In this document: one piece after another, positions 38,299 through 48,846 of the stretch | Layout: every line of letters begins with the position of its first letter | How positions within the stretch are numbered: the stretch's first letter is position 1 | Assembly: GCF_000282335.1 (NCBI RefSeq) | Contig: NZ_AKJM01000051.1 | Coordinates: forward strand, 20,333 to 84,332 | Origin: Pseudomonas sp. GM48 | Lineage (GTDB): Bacteria > Pseudomonadota > Gammaproteobacteria > Pseudomonadales > Pseudomonadaceae | Direction: 5' to 3' | DNA length: 64,000 bases | Program-made: the position numbers and the translations under genes | Notes under the pieces: generated by a model | Seen by the model: only the letters and a program-made list of their open reading frames with translations | What the model was told of the DNA's origin: nothing | Databases searched by the model: none

Positions 38299-39248
38299 TG
38301 TGCAGCCTCCAGCTTGGCCAGTACTTCATCACGCAGGTCCGGGGTCGCCATCGGGAAGCCCAGCTTGGCGCGAGCCAGCAAGTAGGCTTGCGCAACGGAA
38401 CGCGCCAGGGTGCGTACACGCAGGATGTATTGCTGACGCGCGGTCACCGAGATTGCCCGGCGCGCATCCAGCAGGTTGAAGGTATGGGAGGCCTTCAACA
38501 CCATTTCGTAGCTCGGCAATGGCAGCGGCTGGTCGAGCTCGATCAGGCGCTTGGCTTCGCTTTCGTAGAAATCGAACAATTCGAACAGCTTCTCGACGTT
38601 GGCGTGTTCGAAGTTGTAGGTCGACTGCTCCACTTCGTTCTGGTGAAACACGTCGCCGTAGGTCACCTTGCCGAACGGACCGTCAGCCCAGACCAGGTCG
38701 TAGACCGAGTCCACGCCTTGCAGGTACATGGCCAGACGCTCGAGACCGTAAGTGATCTCGCCGGTTACCGGGTAGCACTCGATGCCGCCCGCTTGCTGGA
38801 AGTAGGTGAACTGGGTCACTTCCATGCCGTTGAGCCAGACTTCCCAGCCCAGACCCCAGGCGCCGAGGGTCGGCGATTCCCAGTTGTCTTCGACGAAACG
38901 GATGTCGTGCACCAATGGGTCCAGGCCCACGTGCTTGAGCGAGCCCAGGTACAGCTCCTGGAAGTTGTCCGGGTTCGGCTTCAGGACGACCTGGAACTGG
39001 TAGTAGTGCTGCAGACGGTTCGGGTTTTCGCCGTAGCGGCCGTCAGTCGGACGGCGGCTTGGCTGCACGTAGGCGGCGTTCCAGGTTTCCGGGCCGATGG
39101 CGCGCAGGAATGTTGCAGTGTGGAAAGTGCCGGCGCCTACTTCCATATCGTAGGGCTGAAGTACCACACAACCTTGCTCGGCCCAGTATTGCTGGAGGGC
39201 GAGGATCAAGTCTTGGAAGGTACGCACGGCTGGCGTAGGCTGGCTCAC
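38295..39248 (-). CDS. glyQ: Glycine--tRNA ligase alpha subunit
   Basis: Catalytic alpha subunit (317 residues). The core [21 protein letters not shown] is diagnostic. The GTG at 39248 gives the usual N-terminus [14 protein letters not shown]; the upstream open frame overlaps the divergent tag gene region and is not conserved. Confidence 0.95.
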   Translation of the reverse strand: MSQPTPAVRTFQDLILALQQYWAEQGCVVLQPYDMEVGAGTFHTATFLRAIGPETWNAAYVQPSRRPTDGRYGENPNRLQHYYQFQVVLKPNPDNFQELYLGSLKHVGLDPLVHDIRFVEDNWESPTLGAWGLGWEVWLNGMEVTQFTYFQQAGGIECYPVTGEITYGLERLAMYLQGVDSVYDLVWADGPFGKVTYGDVFHQNEVEQSTYNFEHANVEKLFELFDFYESEAKRLIELDQPLPLPSYEMVLKASHTFNLLDARRAISVTARQQYILRVRTLARSVAQAYLLARAKLGFPMATPDLRDEVLAKLEAAQ

Positions 39249-39329
39249 GAAATTCACCTGTTTCTTGGGCTGCGATTTAAAGAGCGGGAGTATACCCGAT
39301 TCATTGCTGCGCACGCCCCCTGGAGCCTT

Positions 39330-39887
39330 ATGCCACGCTGCTTTTGGTGTTCCGAAGATCCGCTGTACATGGCTTATCACGATCAGGAGTGGGGCACGCC
39401 GCTACGCGATGCGCAGGGATTGTTCGAGTTGCTTTTGCTCGAAGGGTTCCAGGCCGGGCTTTCCTGGATCACCGTGCTGCGCAAACGCGAGCATTATCGT
39501 CAGGTGATGTTCGGTTTTGATGTCCAGCGCGTGGCGCAGATGAGCGATGCCGAAATCGACGAATTGATGCTCGATCCGGGCATCATCCGCAATCGCCTCA
39601 AGCTCAATGCGGCCCGGCGCAATGCCCAGGCCTGGCTGGCGCTGGAGGACCCGGTGGCGTTTCTCTGGTCGTTTGTCGGTGGCACGCCTGTGATCAATCA
39701 TTTCAAGGATCGCAGCGAAGTGCCGGCCGTGACGCCGACCGCCGTGGAAATGAGCAAAGGCCTGAAAAAAGCTGGTTTCACGTTCGTCGGGCCGACCATT
39801 TGCTACGCGCTGATGCAGGCCTCGGGCATGGTCATGGATCACACCCGGGACTGCGACCGCTACGCGCAGTTGGCGAACGGCGGTTAG
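39330..39887 (+). CDS. tag: DNA-3-methyladenine glycosylase I
   Basis: Base-excision repair enzyme (185 residues) that removes 3-methyladenine. The zinc-binding N-terminus [22 protein letters not shown] and C-terminal His/Cys positions (VMDHTRDC) are typical. The ATG at 39330 is the only start that gives the conserved N-terminus. Divergent from glyQ with an 81-bp gap. Confidence 0.95.
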   Translation: MPRCFWCSEDPLYMAYHDQEWGTPLRDAQGLFELLLLEGFQAGLSWITVLRKREHYRQVMFGFDVQRVAQMSDAEIDELMLDPGIIRNRLKLNAARRNAQAWLALEDPVAFLWSFVGGTPVINHFKDRSEVPAVTPTAVEMSKGLKKAGFTFVGPTICYALMQASGMVMDHTRDCDRYAQLANGG

Positions 39888-39927
39888 AATGGCCGCCTCG
39901 CGCACAGCACAAGATCAGGAGTGAACT

Positions 39928-40815
39928 GTGGATAAGTTGAAAGGCGCCTTGCTGGTAGGCGCTCTGCGGCTGTTTGCCCTGCTTCCGTGGTGGGCGGTGC
40001 AGGCCGTGGGCTCGGCGATTGGCTGGGTCATGTGGAAAACCCCGAACCGTTCCCGCGACGTGGTACGGATCAATCTGTCCAAGTGCTTTCCGGAGATGGA
40101 CCCCGTCGAGCGTGAGCTTTTGGTGGGCCAGAGCCTCAAAGACATCGGCAAGTCCCTGACCGAAAGCGCCTGCGCGTGGATCTGGCCGGCCCAGCGCTCC
40201 ATCGACCTGGTGCGCGAGGTCGAAGGCCTCGATGTGTTGAAAGACGCCCTCGCCTCCGGCAAAGGCGTGGTCGGCATCACCAGCCACCTGGGCAACTGGG
40301 AAGTGCTCAACCACTTCTATTGCAGCCAGTGCAAACCGATCATTTTCTATCGTCCGCCGAAATTGAAGGCGGTGGATGAATTGCTGCAAAAGCAGCGGGT
40401 GCAACTGGGTAACAAGGTCGCTGCTTCCACCAAAGAAGGCATCCTCAGTGTCATCAAGGAAGTGCGTAAAGGTGGTGCAGTGGGCATTCCCGCCGACCCG
40501 GAACCGGCCGAATCCGCCGGGATCTTCGTGCCATTCTTCGCCACCCAGGCACTGACCAGCAAATTCGTACCGAACATGCTCGCCGGCGGCAAAGCGGTCG
40601 GCGTGTTCCTGCACGCACTGCGCTTGCCCGACGGTTCCGGCTACAAGGTCATCCTGGAAGCTGCGCCCGAGGCCATGTACAGCACCGATACCGCGCAGTC
40701 CTGCGCGGCCATGAGCCAGGTGGTCGAGCGCTATGTTCGGGCGTATCCGAGCCAGTACATGTGGAGCATGAAGCGCTTCAAGAAGCGTCCACCGGGTGAA
40801 GAGCGCTGGTACTGA
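39928..40815 (+). CDS. lpxL: Lipid A late acyltransferase (LpxL/HtrB family)
   Basis: 295-residue inner-membrane acyltransferase that adds a secondary acyl chain to lipid A. N-terminal hydrophobic helix, catalytic SHLGNWE (H-x4-E), and IPADPEPAES. The GTG start at 39928 lies inside a perfect DnaA box (TGTGGATAA at 39927-39935). Which acyl chain and position it adds is not clear from sequence; two such enzymes exist in most pseudomonads. Confidence 0.88.
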   Translation: MDKLKGALLVGALRLFALLPWWAVQAVGSAIGWVMWKTPNRSRDVVRINLSKCFPEMDPVERELLVGQSLKDIGKSLTESACAWIWPAQRSIDLVREVEGLDVLKDALASGKGVVGITSHLGNWEVLNHFYCSQCKPIIFYRPPKLKAVDELLQKQRVQLGNKVAASTKEGILSVIKEVRKGGAVGIPADPEPAESAGIFVPFFATQALTSKFVPNMLAGGKAVGVFLHALRLPDGSGYKVILEAAPEAMYSTDTAQSCAAMSQVVERYVRAYPSQYMWSMKRFKKRPPGEERWY

Positions 40816-40843
40816 CTTACTTGGCACACTCTGTGGATAACCT

Positions 40844-40944
40844 TGTAGGAGTGAGCTTGCTCGCGATGGACGTTAACGATGATGTGGGCTGCCTGGCTGA
40901 ACGCGGCGCCCTTGCATCCATCGCGAGCAAGCTCGCTCCTACAC
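40844..40944. repeat. REP doublet (GTAGGAGYGAGCTTGCTCGCGATGG type)
   Basis: Inverted copies at 40844-40870 and 40917-40944 with a 46-bp spacer, between lpxL and the PilZ gene. Confidence 0.85.
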
Positions 40945-40976
40945 GTGTCCACCACCCGTTCTCAAGGGCGCACAAG

Positions 40977-41216
40977 ATGTCCGAACACCGCAAATCATTT
41001 CGCATCAAGATCAGTCACGAAAGCATCGGCGATTGCCTGGGCCAGACGCGCAACCTGTCGACCACCGGCGTTTACGTCAAGCATCCGCTACTGTCGGCGC
41101 TGCCCCGGGGCGCGGTGGTCTACGGGCAGGTGCAGGACTTACCCACAGGCGCGCCGCGGGTGCGCATGGAAGTGGTGCTGGTGGATGCCGAGGGCATCGG
41201 TTTGCGTTATCTCTGA
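40977..41216 (+). CDS. Short PilZ-domain protein
   Basis: 79-residue protein with both PilZ signature parts for c-di-GMP binding: RKSFR (RxxxR, residues 5-9) and NLSTTGVYV (N/DxSxxG). The usual PilZ domain is about 100 residues, so this is a minimal version. The ATG at 40977 is chosen because the upstream frame reads through the REP repeat. It is convergent with the TPR gene, their stops directly adjacent. Its target is unknown. Confidence 0.75.
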   Translation: MSEHRKSFRIKISHESIGDCLGQTRNLSTTGVYVKHPLLSALPRGAVVYGQVQDLPTGAPRVRMEVVLVDAEGIGLRYL

Positions 41217-41531
41217 TCAGTGCGCCTGACGCTCAAGCTTCTTCAGGAACACTGTCATTTCCTTCTCTGCCTGCTTGTCGCCATGGCCGCGAGCAGCTTC
41301 CAGGCCTTGTTCCCAAGCCAGCCGCGCGGCCGCAAAGTCCGCCAGCGCCAGATGGGCCTTGCCCAGTAGTTTCCACGCCGCCGAATACTTCGGATCGAAT
41401 TCGACGCAGCGCTGAAAATGCTCCACAGCCTTGGCGTTCTCCCCCAGATCCAGATAGCCCTTGCCCAGGCCGAAGCGCAGCAAAGAGTTATCCACACCCT
41501 TGGCGAGCATTTTTTCCAGGGATTCGATCAT
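41217..41531 (-). CDS. Small TPR-repeat protein
   Basis: 104 residues with about two to three tetratricopeptide repeats (LLRFGLGKGYLDLGENAKAVEHFQRC, then AWKLLGKAHLALADFAAA). No signal peptide, so probably a cytoplasmic adaptor. Start ATG at 41531 with AAGGA 10 bp upstream; a GTG two codons earlier is possible. A similar small TPR gene occupies this position next to trkA in other pseudomonads. Confidence 0.75.
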   Translation of the reverse strand: MIESLEKMLAKGVDNSLLRFGLGKGYLDLGENAKAVEHFQRCVEFDPKYSAAWKLLGKAHLALADFAAARLAWEQGLEAARGHGDKQAEKEMTVFLKKLERQAH

Positions 41532-41560
41532 GGACACTTTTCCTTTGAGAGTAGAAAGCT

Positions 41561-41693
41561 CTGTGGCGAGGGAGCTTGCTCCCGCTCGAGCGCGAAGCGG
41601 TCGCCTATGAGCTACTTGGCTATGTCTGATAAACCGCGATCAGAGGTTTTGCGACTGCTGCGCAGCCGAGCGGGAGCAAGCTCCCTCGCCACA
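41561..41693. repeat. REP doublet (GTGGCGAGGGAGCTTGCTCCCGC type)
   Basis: Inverted copies at 41561-41588 and 41667-41693 with about 78 bp between them, in the trkA/TPR gap. Confidence 0.85.
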
Positions 41694-41704
41694 AAAAAGC
41701 AGGA

Positions 41705-43081
41705 TCAGAAGAAACTCAACCCCACATGGAACAACTTCTCCACATCGCGAATATGCTTTTTATCCACAAGGAACAAAATCACATGGTCGCCCGTTTCGAT
41801 CACGGTGTCGTCATGGGCGATGATTACTTCCTCATCGCGGATGATCGCGCCGATGGTGGTGCCCGGTGGCAGGCCGATATTCTCGATGGCTCTGCCGATC
41901 ACCTTGCTCGATTTCGCATCGCCATGGGCAATCGCCTCGATGGCTTCCGCCGCGCCCCGGCGCAGTGAGTGCACGCTGACGATGTCGCCGCGGCGCACGT
42001 GGGCCAGCAAGGTGCCGATGGTCGCCAGTTGCGGGCTGATGGCGATGTCGATGTCGCCACCCTGGATCAGGTCGACGTAGGCCGGGTTGTTGATGATGGT
42101 CATCACTTTCTTCGCACCCAGGCGCTTGGCCAGCAGCGACGACATGATGTTGGCTTCGTCGTCGTTGGTCAGGGCGAGGAACAGGTCCGCATCGGCGATG
42201 TTTTCTTCCAGCAGCAGGTCGCGGTCCGAGGCACTGCCCTGCAACACCACGGTGCTGTCGAGATGGTCCGAGAGATGGCGGCAGCGTGCCGGATTCATCT
42301 CGATAACCTTTACCTGATAACGGCTTTCGATGGCCTCGGCCAGGCGCTCGCCGATCTGCCCGCCACCGGCAATGACGATGCGCTTGTAAGTCTCGTCGAG
42401 ACGGCGCATTTCGCTCATCACTGCGCGAATATTCGCTTTGGCAGCGATGAAAAATACCTCGTCGTCGGCCTCGATCACCGTGTCGCCCTGGGGCAGGATC
42501 GGCCGGTCACGACGGAAAATCGCCGCGACGCGGGTTTCCACGTTCGGCATGTGTTCACGCAACTGCCGCAGTTGCTGGCCCACCAGCGGCCCGCCGTAAT
42601 AAGCCCGCACAGCCACCAGTTGCGCCTTGCCTTCGGCGAAGTCGATCACCTGCAAGGCGCCGGGATGCTGGATCAGGCGCTTGATGTAGTTGGTGACCAC
42701 CTGCTCGGGGCTGATCAGCACGTCCACCGGAATCGCTTCGTTCTGGAACAACTGCTCCTCGCGAGTCAGATACGCCGCTTCGCGCACCCGGGCGATTTTG
42801 GTCGGTGTGTGGAACAGCGTGTGGGCGACCTGGCAGGCGACCATGTTGGTTTCATCGCTGTTGGTCACGGCGACCAGCATGTCGGCGTCATCGGCCCCGG
42901 CCTGGCGCAGCACGGTCGGGAATGAACCGCGACCCTGCACCGTGCGGATGTCCAGGCGGTCGCCAAGGTCGCGCAGGCGTTCGCCATCGGTGTCGACCAC
43001 GGTGATGTCGTTGGCTTCGCTGGCCAGGTGTTCCGCCAGCGAACCGCCGACCTGCCCTGCTCCGAGGATGATGATTTTCAT
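41705..43081 (-). CDS. trkA: Trk system potassium uptake protein TrkA
   Basis: Peripheral regulatory subunit (458 residues) of the Trk K+ channel. Two RCK_N domains, each with a nucleotide-binding motif ([17 protein letters not shown] at the N-terminus, [17 protein letters not shown] mid-protein), each followed by an RCK_C domain. It follows rsmB by 22 bp in one operon. Confidence 0.96.
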   Translation of the reverse strand: MKIIILGAGQVGGSLAEHLASEANDITVVDTDGERLRDLGDRLDIRTVQGRGSFPTVLRQAGADDADMLVAVTNSDETNMVACQVAHTLFHTPTKIARVREAAYLTREEQLFQNEAIPVDVLISPEQVVTNYIKRLIQHPGALQVIDFAEGKAQLVAVRAYYGGPLVGQQLRQLREHMPNVETRVAAIFRRDRPILPQGDTVIEADDEVFFIAAKANIRAVMSEMRRLDETYKRIVIAGGGQIGERLAEAIESRYQVKVIEMNPARCRHLSDHLDSTVVLQGSASDRDLLLEENIADADLFLALTNDDEANIMSSLLAKRLGAKKVMTIINNPAYVDLIQGGDIDIAISPQLATIGTLLAHVRRGDIVSVHSLRRGAAEAIEAIAHGDAKSSKVIGRAIENIGLPPGTTIGAIIRDEEVIIAHDDTVIETGDHVILFLVDKKHIRDVEKLFHVGLSFF

Positions 43082-43103
43082 CCAGTCACTCCATTGAATC
43101 CAT

Positions 43104-44414
43104 TTAACCGCGAGCGGCGGCGATTTTGATCAGCTTGGCGTAGTAGAACCCGTCGTGGCCGCCTTCCTGGGCCAGCAACTGGCGACCATGGGGCTGCTTG
43201 ATGCCGGCCGCTGTGGCGAGGTCCAGCTCACGGGCGCCCGGCGTGCGGGCGAGGAAGGCTTCAATGACTTCGGTGTTCTCGGTCGGCAGCGTGGAACAGG
43301 TGGCGTACAGCAGGATGCCGCCCACTTCCAGCGTGTTCCACATGGCGTCGAGTAGCTCGCCTTGCAGCACCGCCAGCGCGGCAATGTCGTCGGGTTGGCG
43401 GGTCAGCTTGATGTCCGGGTGACGACGGATCACGCCGGTGGCCGAGCATGGCGCGTCCAGCAGGATGCGCTGGAATGGCTTGCCGTCCCACCACGCCTGA
43501 GTGTCGCGGCCGTCGGCGGCAATCAGTTCGGCGCTCAGTTTCAGGCGTTCGAGGTTTTCCCGCACCCGCACCAGCCGCTTGGCTTCGAGGTCTACCGCCA
43601 CGACGCCGGCCAGTTTTGGCTCGGCTTCGAGAATATGGCAGGTCTTGCCGCCTGGCGCGCAGCAGGCGTCCAAAACCCGTTGACCGGGAGCCAGGTCGAG
43701 CAGATCAGCGGCCAGTTGCGCGGCTTCGTCCTGCACGCTGATCCAGCCCTCGGCGAAACCCGGCAGGCTGCGCACATCGGCGGCGGCGTCGAGCACGATA
43801 CCGTCGCGGCTGTAGACACACGGCGTGGCGGCGATACCGGCATCGGTCAGCAAACCGAGGTAGGCATCCCGGGTGTGATGGCGACGATTGACCCGCAAAA
43901 TCATCGGCGGATGCGCGTTGTTGGCGGCGCAAATGGCTTCCCATTGCTCTGGCCAGAACGCCTTCAGGGATTTCTGCAGCCAGCGTGGGTGGGCGGTTCG
44001 CACCACTGGATCGCGTTCCAGTTCGGCGAAAATCGTTGCGCTTTCGCGCTGAGCGTTACGCAGAACAGCGTTGAGCAAGGCCTTGGCCCATGGTTTTTTC
44101 AACTTGTCGGCGCAACCGACCGTCTCGCCAATCGCGGCATGGGCCGGGACGCGGGTGTAGAGCAACTGATAGAGGCCGACCAGCAGCAGCGCCTCGACAT
44201 CGGCGTCGGCGGCCTTGAACGGTTTCTGCAGCAGCTTGGCCGCCAGCGCCGACAGGCGTGGCTGCCAGCGTGCGGTGCCGAACGCCAGGTCCTGGGTGAA
44301 GCCGCGATCACGGTCCTCGACCTTGTCCATCTGCGTAGGCAGCGAACTGTTCAGCGAGGCTTTTCCGTTCAGGACGGCAGCGAGTGCCTTGGCGGCGGCC
44401 AGACGCGGATTCAT
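43104..44414 (-). CDS. rsmB: 16S rRNA (cytosine967-C5)-methyltransferase
   Basis: RsmB (Sun/Fmu), 436 residues: N-terminal NusB-like RNA-binding domain and C-terminal SAM domain with [16 protein letters not shown] and the catalytic Cys motif [14 protein letters not shown]. Start [11 protein letters not shown] at 44414 overlaps the fmt stop by 4 bp; a longer frame inside fmt is rejected. Confidence 0.95.
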   Translation of the reverse strand: MNPRLAAAKALAAVLNGKASLNSSLPTQMDKVEDRDRGFTQDLAFGTARWQPRLSALAAKLLQKPFKAADADVEALLLVGLYQLLYTRVPAHAAIGETVGCADKLKKPWAKALLNAVLRNAQRESATIFAELERDPVVRTAHPRWLQKSLKAFWPEQWEAICAANNAHPPMILRVNRRHHTRDAYLGLLTDAGIAATPCVYSRDGIVLDAAADVRSLPGFAEGWISVQDEAAQLAADLLDLAPGQRVLDACCAPGGKTCHILEAEPKLAGVVAVDLEAKRLVRVRENLERLKLSAELIAADGRDTQAWWDGKPFQRILLDAPCSATGVIRRHPDIKLTRQPDDIAALAVLQGELLDAMWNTLEVGGILLYATCSTLPTENTEVIEAFLARTPGARELDLATAAGIKQPHGRQLLAQEGGHDGFYYAKLIKIAAARG

Positions 44415-45370
44415 TGAGCGTCCGCCGCTTGACCGAGGACAGTGCCGGTGGCGAATTTCTCGCGACGGCTGTTGAACAGATCGCTGAAGTTCAGCGCCTT
44501 GCCGCCGGGCAATTGCAGGCGGGTCAGGCACAGGGCCTGCTCACCGCAAGCGACGATCAGACCGTCCTTGCTGGCGCCGAGGATTTCACCCGGGGCGCCT
44601 TTACCTTCGGCGAGGTTGGCAGCGAGCACCTTCAGTGCTTCGCCGTTCAAGGTGCTGTGGGTGATCGGCCACGGGTTAAAGGCACGGACCAGACGCTCCA
44701 GCTCAATCGCCGGGCGACTCCAGTCGATGCGTGCTTCGTCCTTGTTCAATTTGTGCGCGTAGGTGGCCAGGCTATCGTCCTGCACTTCGCCTTCCAGCGT
44801 GCCATTGGCGAGGCCGGCAATCGCTTGGACCACGGCCGGTGGACCCATTTCGGCCAGACGGTCGTGCAGGCTGCCGCCGGTGTCTTCGGCGCTGATCGGG
44901 GTGGTGACCTTGAGCAGCATCGGCCCGGTATCGAGGCCGGCTTCCATGCGCATCACGGTCACGCCGCTTTCGGCGTCGCCCGCTTCCACGGCGCGCTGGA
45001 TCGGCGCCGCACCACGCCAGCGCGGCAGCAGCGAGGCGTGGCTGTTGATGCAACCCAGGCGCGGAATGTCCAGCACCACTTGCGGCAGGATCAGGCCGTA
45101 GGCAACCACCACCATCAAGTCCGGTTTCAGTGCGGCCAGTTCAGCCTGAGCATCTTCGTTACGCAGGGTCGGCGGTTGCAGCACCGGAATATTGTTTTCC
45201 AGCGCCAGCTGCTTGACCGGGCTCGGCATCAGTTTTTGCCCGCGACCGGCCGGACGATCCGGTTGGGTGTAGACCGCGACGATCTCGTAAGGGCTGCTCA
45301 GCAGGGCCTTGAGGTGTTCGGCGGCGAATTCCGGGGTGCCGGCAAAGACAATGCGCAGTGGCTCAGTCAT
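44411..45370 (-). CDS. fmt: Methionyl-tRNA formyltransferase
   Basis: Formylates initiator Met-tRNA (319 residues from [17 protein letters not shown]). Formyl-THF-binding [17 protein letters not shown] with the conserved His, and C-terminal tRNA-binding domain. Start chosen at MTEPL, eight codons inside the open frame. Confidence 0.96.
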   Translation of the reverse strand: MTEPLRIVFAGTPEFAAEHLKALLSSPYEIVAVYTQPDRPAGRGQKLMPSPVKQLALENNIPVLQPPTLRNEDAQAELAALKPDLMVVVAYGLILPQVVLDIPRLGCINSHASLLPRWRGAAPIQRAVEAGDAESGVTVMRMEAGLDTGPMLLKVTTPISAEDTGGSLHDRLAEMGPPAVVQAIAGLANGTLEGEVQDDSLATYAHKLNKDEARIDWSRPAIELERLVRAFNPWPITHSTLNGEALKVLAANLAEGKGAPGEILGASKDGLIVACGEQALCLTRLQLPGGKALNFSDLFNSRREKFATGTVLGQAADAQ

Positions 45371-45396
45371 GGGTGATTCTCTATTGCAAAGCATCT

Positions 45397-45428
45397 GAAA
45401 AGAAAAAGGCTTGCCGTAGCAAGCCTTT
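45397..45428 (-). terminator. Terminator between def and fmt
   Basis: Stem AGGCTTGC/GCAAGCCT, loop CGTA, followed on the minus strand by a T-rich run. It suggests fmt-rsmB-trkA has its own promoter apart from def, or partial read-through. Confidence 0.8.
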
Positions 45429-45439
45429 GAAGATGGGCA

Positions 45440-45946
45440 TCAGGCGTTCTGGCGATGAAGCTTTTCCAGTTTCTTCTTGATGCGGTCGCGTTTGAGCGTG
45501 GACAGGTAATCGACGAACAATTTGCCGTTGAGGTGGTCGCATTCGTGCTGGATGCACACCGCGAGCAAATCTTCGGCGATCAGTTCGTAGGGTTGGCCGT
45601 CGCGGTCCAGCGCCTTGACCTTGACCCGTTGCGGGCGATCGACGTTTTCGTAGAAGCCCGGTACCGAAAGGCAGCCTTCCTGGTACTGACCCATCTCGTC
45701 GGTCAGCGGTTCGAGCTCGGGGTTGATGAACACTCGCGGCTCGGTGCGGTCTTCGGAAAGGTCCATCACGACGATACGTTTGTGCACGTTGACCTGGGTC
45801 GCGGCGAGGCCGATGCCCGGTGCTTCATACATTGTTTCAAACATGTCATCGACCAACTGACGCACTTCGTCGTCCACTACGGCCACCGGTTTGGCGATAG
45901 TACGCAGGCGCGGGTCAGGAAATTCGAGGATGTTCAAAATGGCCAT
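45440..45946 (-). CDS. def: Peptide deformylase
   Basis: Metal enzyme (168 residues from [15 protein letters not shown]) that removes the N-formyl group. All three motifs are present: [14 protein letters not shown] and QHECDH. It is paired functionally with fmt. The upstream frame to 46114 is not conserved and overlaps the divergent gene's promoter. Confidence 0.97.
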   Translation of the reverse strand: MAILNILEFPDPRLRTIAKPVAVVDDEVRQLVDDMFETMYEAPGIGLAATQVNVHKRIVVMDLSEDRTEPRVFINPELEPLTDEMGQYQEGCLSVPGFYENVDRPQRVKVKALDRDGQPYELIAEDLLAVCIQHECDHLNGKLFVDYLSTLKRDRIKKKLEKLHRQNA

Positions 45947-46117
45947 AAGCTTGATGACTGCACGTGTGAAGTAAGGTCGGGCCGGTGGCCTGGCGAGTCC
46001 GAAGATGCAGGCAACCGTTGTAAAACGTAGCTCCCTTCTCTTCATAAGCAAGCCGGGAGCGAGCCACTGACGGCTCTGGCGTTTCACGCGAACGTACATA
46101 ATAAAGGGATTCACCGC

Positions 46118-46942
46118 ATGAGGAAATCACTACTCGCCCTGCTACTCCTGGCCTCGGCCGGTTTGGCTCACGGGCAGGTGCCGCTCAAGGACGATATTCC
46201 CACCATAAAGCTGTCGCCTCAGGTGCGCAGCAGCCCGGTGATCGAGACCATCCCGAACATTGCGCTGAAAACGATCAATAGTTTTTTGCTGAGCAACCGC
46301 ATCGTCGACAAGGCCGAGGATTTCGACAAGGCGCCCTACATCGTCGCCGGCGATGCCGAACGCGTACTCAGCGGCGCGGGTGACCGGATCTTTGCCCGCG
46401 GCCATTTCGATCCGGCGCAAACGGCGTACGGCATCTTCCGCCAGGGCAAGGTCTACACCGATCCGCAGAGCAAGGAGTTCCTGGGGATTAACGCCGACGA
46501 CATCGGCGGCGGCGAGGTCGTTGCCACCGAAGGCGACGTCGCCACCCTGGTGCTGCAACGCACGACCCAGGAGGTCCGCCTCGGCGACCGCCTGTTCAGC
46601 GGCGAAGAGCGCTCGATCAATTCCACCTTCACGCCCAGCGCGCCGGGCACCGAGATCAACGGCTTGATCATCGATGTGCCGCGCGGGGTGACGCAGATCG
46701 GCGCACTGGACGTGGTCACGCTGAACAAGGGGCGGCGCGACGGTCTGGCCGAAGGCAATCTGCTGGCGGTGATGAAAACCGGCGAAACCGTGCGGGACCG
46801 AATCACCGGCCAACCGTTGAAAATTCCCGATGAGCGCGCCGGTCTGCTACTGGTTTTCCGTACCTACGACAAACTCAGTTACGGGCTGGTGCTCAATGCA
46901 TCGCGCTCGCTGGCGGTCTTGGACAAGGTGCGAAATCCCTAA
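46118..46942 (+). CDS. Secreted protein of the Pseudomonas LysM family, apparently without its LysM domain
   Basis: 274 residues with a signal peptide ([19 protein letters not shown]) and then directly the conserved downstream region beginning [18 protein letters not shown]. Orthologs next to dprA in other pseudomonads (PA0020 in P. aeruginosa, about 340 residues as recalled) have an N-terminal LysM peptidoglycan-binding domain between these parts. Here that segment, about 65-70 residues, is missing in frame. The remaining domain has no known function. Divergent from def. Confidence 0.8.
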   Translation: MRKSLLALLLLASAGLAHGQVPLKDDIPTIKLSPQVRSSPVIETIPNIALKTINSFLLSNRIVDKAEDFDKAPYIVAGDAERVLSGAGDRIFARGHFDPAQTAYGIFRQGKVYTDPQSKEFLGINADDIGGGEVVATEGDVATLVLQRTTQEVRLGDRLFSGEERSINSTFTPSAPGTEINGLIIDVPRGVTQIGALDVVTLNKGRRDGLAEGNLLAVMKTGETVRDRITGQPLKIPDERAGLLLVFRTYDKLSYGLVLNASRSLAVLDKVRNP

Positions 46943-47023
46943 GCGTGCTTCACAAGTTACCAACAGAGTTATCCACAGCTTATTCCCATTTGTACGGTTG
47001 CTCATAACGATCAAGGATGATCC

Positions 47024-48130
47024 ATGTCGCTGTCTGCTGTTACACCGGTTTCCCCCGCGGAACTGGAAGCTCGTTTACGCCTGCACCGTTTGCCGGAACT
47101 CGGCCCGGTGCGTTTCAAGAGGTTGCTCGAGGCCTTCGGTTCGGCGTCCAAAGCCATCAGCGCGCCGGCCAGTGCCTGGCGTGCACTGGGCCTGCCGCCG
47201 GCGTGTTCGCAGGCTCGCCGTTGCGCTGACATTCGCGATGGCGCCAGCCACGCATTGGCATGGCTGGAGCGCCCGGCCCAGCATTTATTGATGTGGGACC
47301 AGCCGGACTACCCGGCACTGCTGGCGCAAATCAGCGATGCGCCACCGCTGTTATTTGTCGCGGGCGATCCGGGCATTCTGGAAAAACCACAACTGGCGAT
47401 GGTCGGCAGCCGTCGCGCGTCCCGGCCGGGGATGGACACCGCTGCCGCGTTTTCCCGCAGCCTGGCGGGCGCCGGTTTTGTCATTACCAGCGGCCTGGCC
47501 CTGGGCATTGACGCCGCCGCGCATCAGGCCGCGCTGGACGTCGGCGGGCAAACGGTCGGTGTGCTCGGCACGGGGCTTGAGAAGTTTTATCCACAGCGCA
47601 ATCGACGCCTGGCGGATGCCATGATTGCTTCGGGCAGCGCGGTGCTTTCGGAGTTTCCGCTGGATGCAGGCCCCAGCGCCGGCAACTTCCCTCGACGTAA
47701 CCGGATCATCAGTGGTTTGTCCCTCGGGGTGCTGGTGGTCGAAGCCAGTGTCGCCAGCGGTTCACTGATCACCGCGAGGCTCGCGGCGGAACAGGGGCGC
47801 GAGGTGTTTGCGATGCCCGGTTCGATCCATCATCCCGGCGCCCGGGGCTGCCATCAGTTGATCCGTGACGGTGCGGTGCTGGTGGAAACCATCGAACATA
47901 TCCTCGAGGCCTTGCGTGGCTGGCAACGGCTGTCGTTATCCACAGAAACCTTCACCCCTGCAACGACTCACCCGCTGTTGAAGTTACTGCATGCCGCGCC
48001 TCACACCAGTGAAGCACTGGCCGATGCAAGCGGCTGGGCCTTGCCCAAAGTGCTGGCGGCGTTGACGGAACTGGAAATGGACGGTCGCGCCGTTTGCGAA
48101 AGCGGGCGCTGGTTTGCGCGGGTGAGCTAG
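47024..48130 (+). CDS. dprA: DNA-processing protein DprA
   Basis: 368 residues. Loads RecA on incoming single-stranded DNA in natural transformation. N-terminal helical domain, extended Rossmann core with GSRRASRPGMDTA and GLALGIDAAAHQAAL, and a C-terminal winged-helix domain (DprA_WH). Located 81 bp after the LysM-family gene with AAGGATG upstream. Confidence 0.95.
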   Translation: MSLSAVTPVSPAELEARLRLHRLPELGPVRFKRLLEAFGSASKAISAPASAWRALGLPPACSQARRCADIRDGASHALAWLERPAQHLLMWDQPDYPALLAQISDAPPLLFVAGDPGILEKPQLAMVGSRRASRPGMDTAAAFSRSLAGAGFVITSGLALGIDAAAHQAALDVGGQTVGVLGTGLEKFYPQRNRRLADAMIASGSAVLSEFPLDAGPSAGNFPRRNRIISGLSLGVLVVEASVASGSLITARLAAEQGREVFAMPGSIHHPGARGCHQLIRDGAVLVETIEHILEALRGWQRLSLSTETFTPATTHPLLKLLHAAPHTSEALADASGWALPKVLAALTELEMDGRAVCESGRWFARVS

Positions 48131-48184
48131 GTTTTATAAACAAGATCGGTAAACTGCGCAGAGCCTTATTCTGGAGTGTTTTTC

Positions 48185-48742
48185 ATGGTCAACAGTTGGC
48201 GTGTGCAACAAGCCGCGCAAGCAATTCGCGCCGGGGCGGTGATTGCCTACCCAACCGAAGCAGTCTGGGGCCTGGGTTGCGACCCGTGGGACGAGGAAGC
48301 GGTCGAACGTTTGCTGCTGATCAAGGGCCGGTCTGTGGACAAGGGCCTGATCCTGGTCGCCGACAACATCCGTCAGTTCGATTTCCTTTTCGAAGACTTC
48401 CCCGAGTTGTGGATGGACCGCATGGCCAGTACCTGGCCGGGACCGAATACCTGGCTGGTGCCGCACCAGAACCTGCTGCCGCAGTGGATTACCGGCGTGC
48501 ATGAAACCGTGGCGCTGCGGGTCAGCGATCACCCTCTGGTGCGGGACTTGTGCGCGCTGGTCGGGCCGCTGGTGTCGACGTCGGCCAACCCGCAGGGACG
48601 TCCGGCGGCGCGTACGCGGATTCGCGTCGAGCAGTATTTCCGTGGCCAGGTGGATCTGGTGCTGGGTGGCAATCTGGGCGGACGCAAGAACCCGAGCGTG
48701 ATTCGCGATCTGGCGACCGGCAAGGTTGTGCGCCCGGATTGA
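48185..48742 (+). CDS. tsaC: Threonylcarbamoyl-AMP synthase TsaC (YrdC)
   Basis: 185 residues, YrdC domain. Makes threonylcarbamoyl-AMP for the t6A37 tRNA modification. The N-terminus [20 protein letters not shown] motif and [15 protein letters not shown] are visible. Start [12 protein letters not shown] at 48185 is preferred to one three codons upstream. Confidence 0.94.
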   Translation: MVNSWRVQQAAQAIRAGAVIAYPTEAVWGLGCDPWDEEAVERLLLIKGRSVDKGLILVADNIRQFDFLFEDFPELWMDRMASTWPGPNTWLVPHQNLLPQWITGVHETVALRVSDHPLVRDLCALVGPLVSTSANPQGRPAARTRIRVEQYFRGQVDLVLGGNLGGRKNPSVIRDLATGKVVRPD

Positions 48743-48758
48743 GACCGGGTTGACCTCA

Positions 48759-48820
48759 TTCGCGAGCAAGCCCGCTCCCACACGACACAAATCCAGTGTG
48801 GGAGCGGGCTTGCTCGCGAA
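48759..48820. repeat. REP doublet (TTCGCGAGCAAGCCCGCTCCCACA type)
   Basis: Two nearly perfect inverted copies with only about 12 bp between, between tsaC and the convergent qor; it may also act as a bidirectional transcript end. Confidence 0.85.
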
Positions 48821-48846
48821 GGGGGCCCTACCAGTCAACTACCCAT

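Noticed and set aside
35700..39248. tRNA-Gly or T-box near glyQS
   Set aside because: No cloverleaf or T-box sequence was seen; pseudomonads do not normally use T-boxes.
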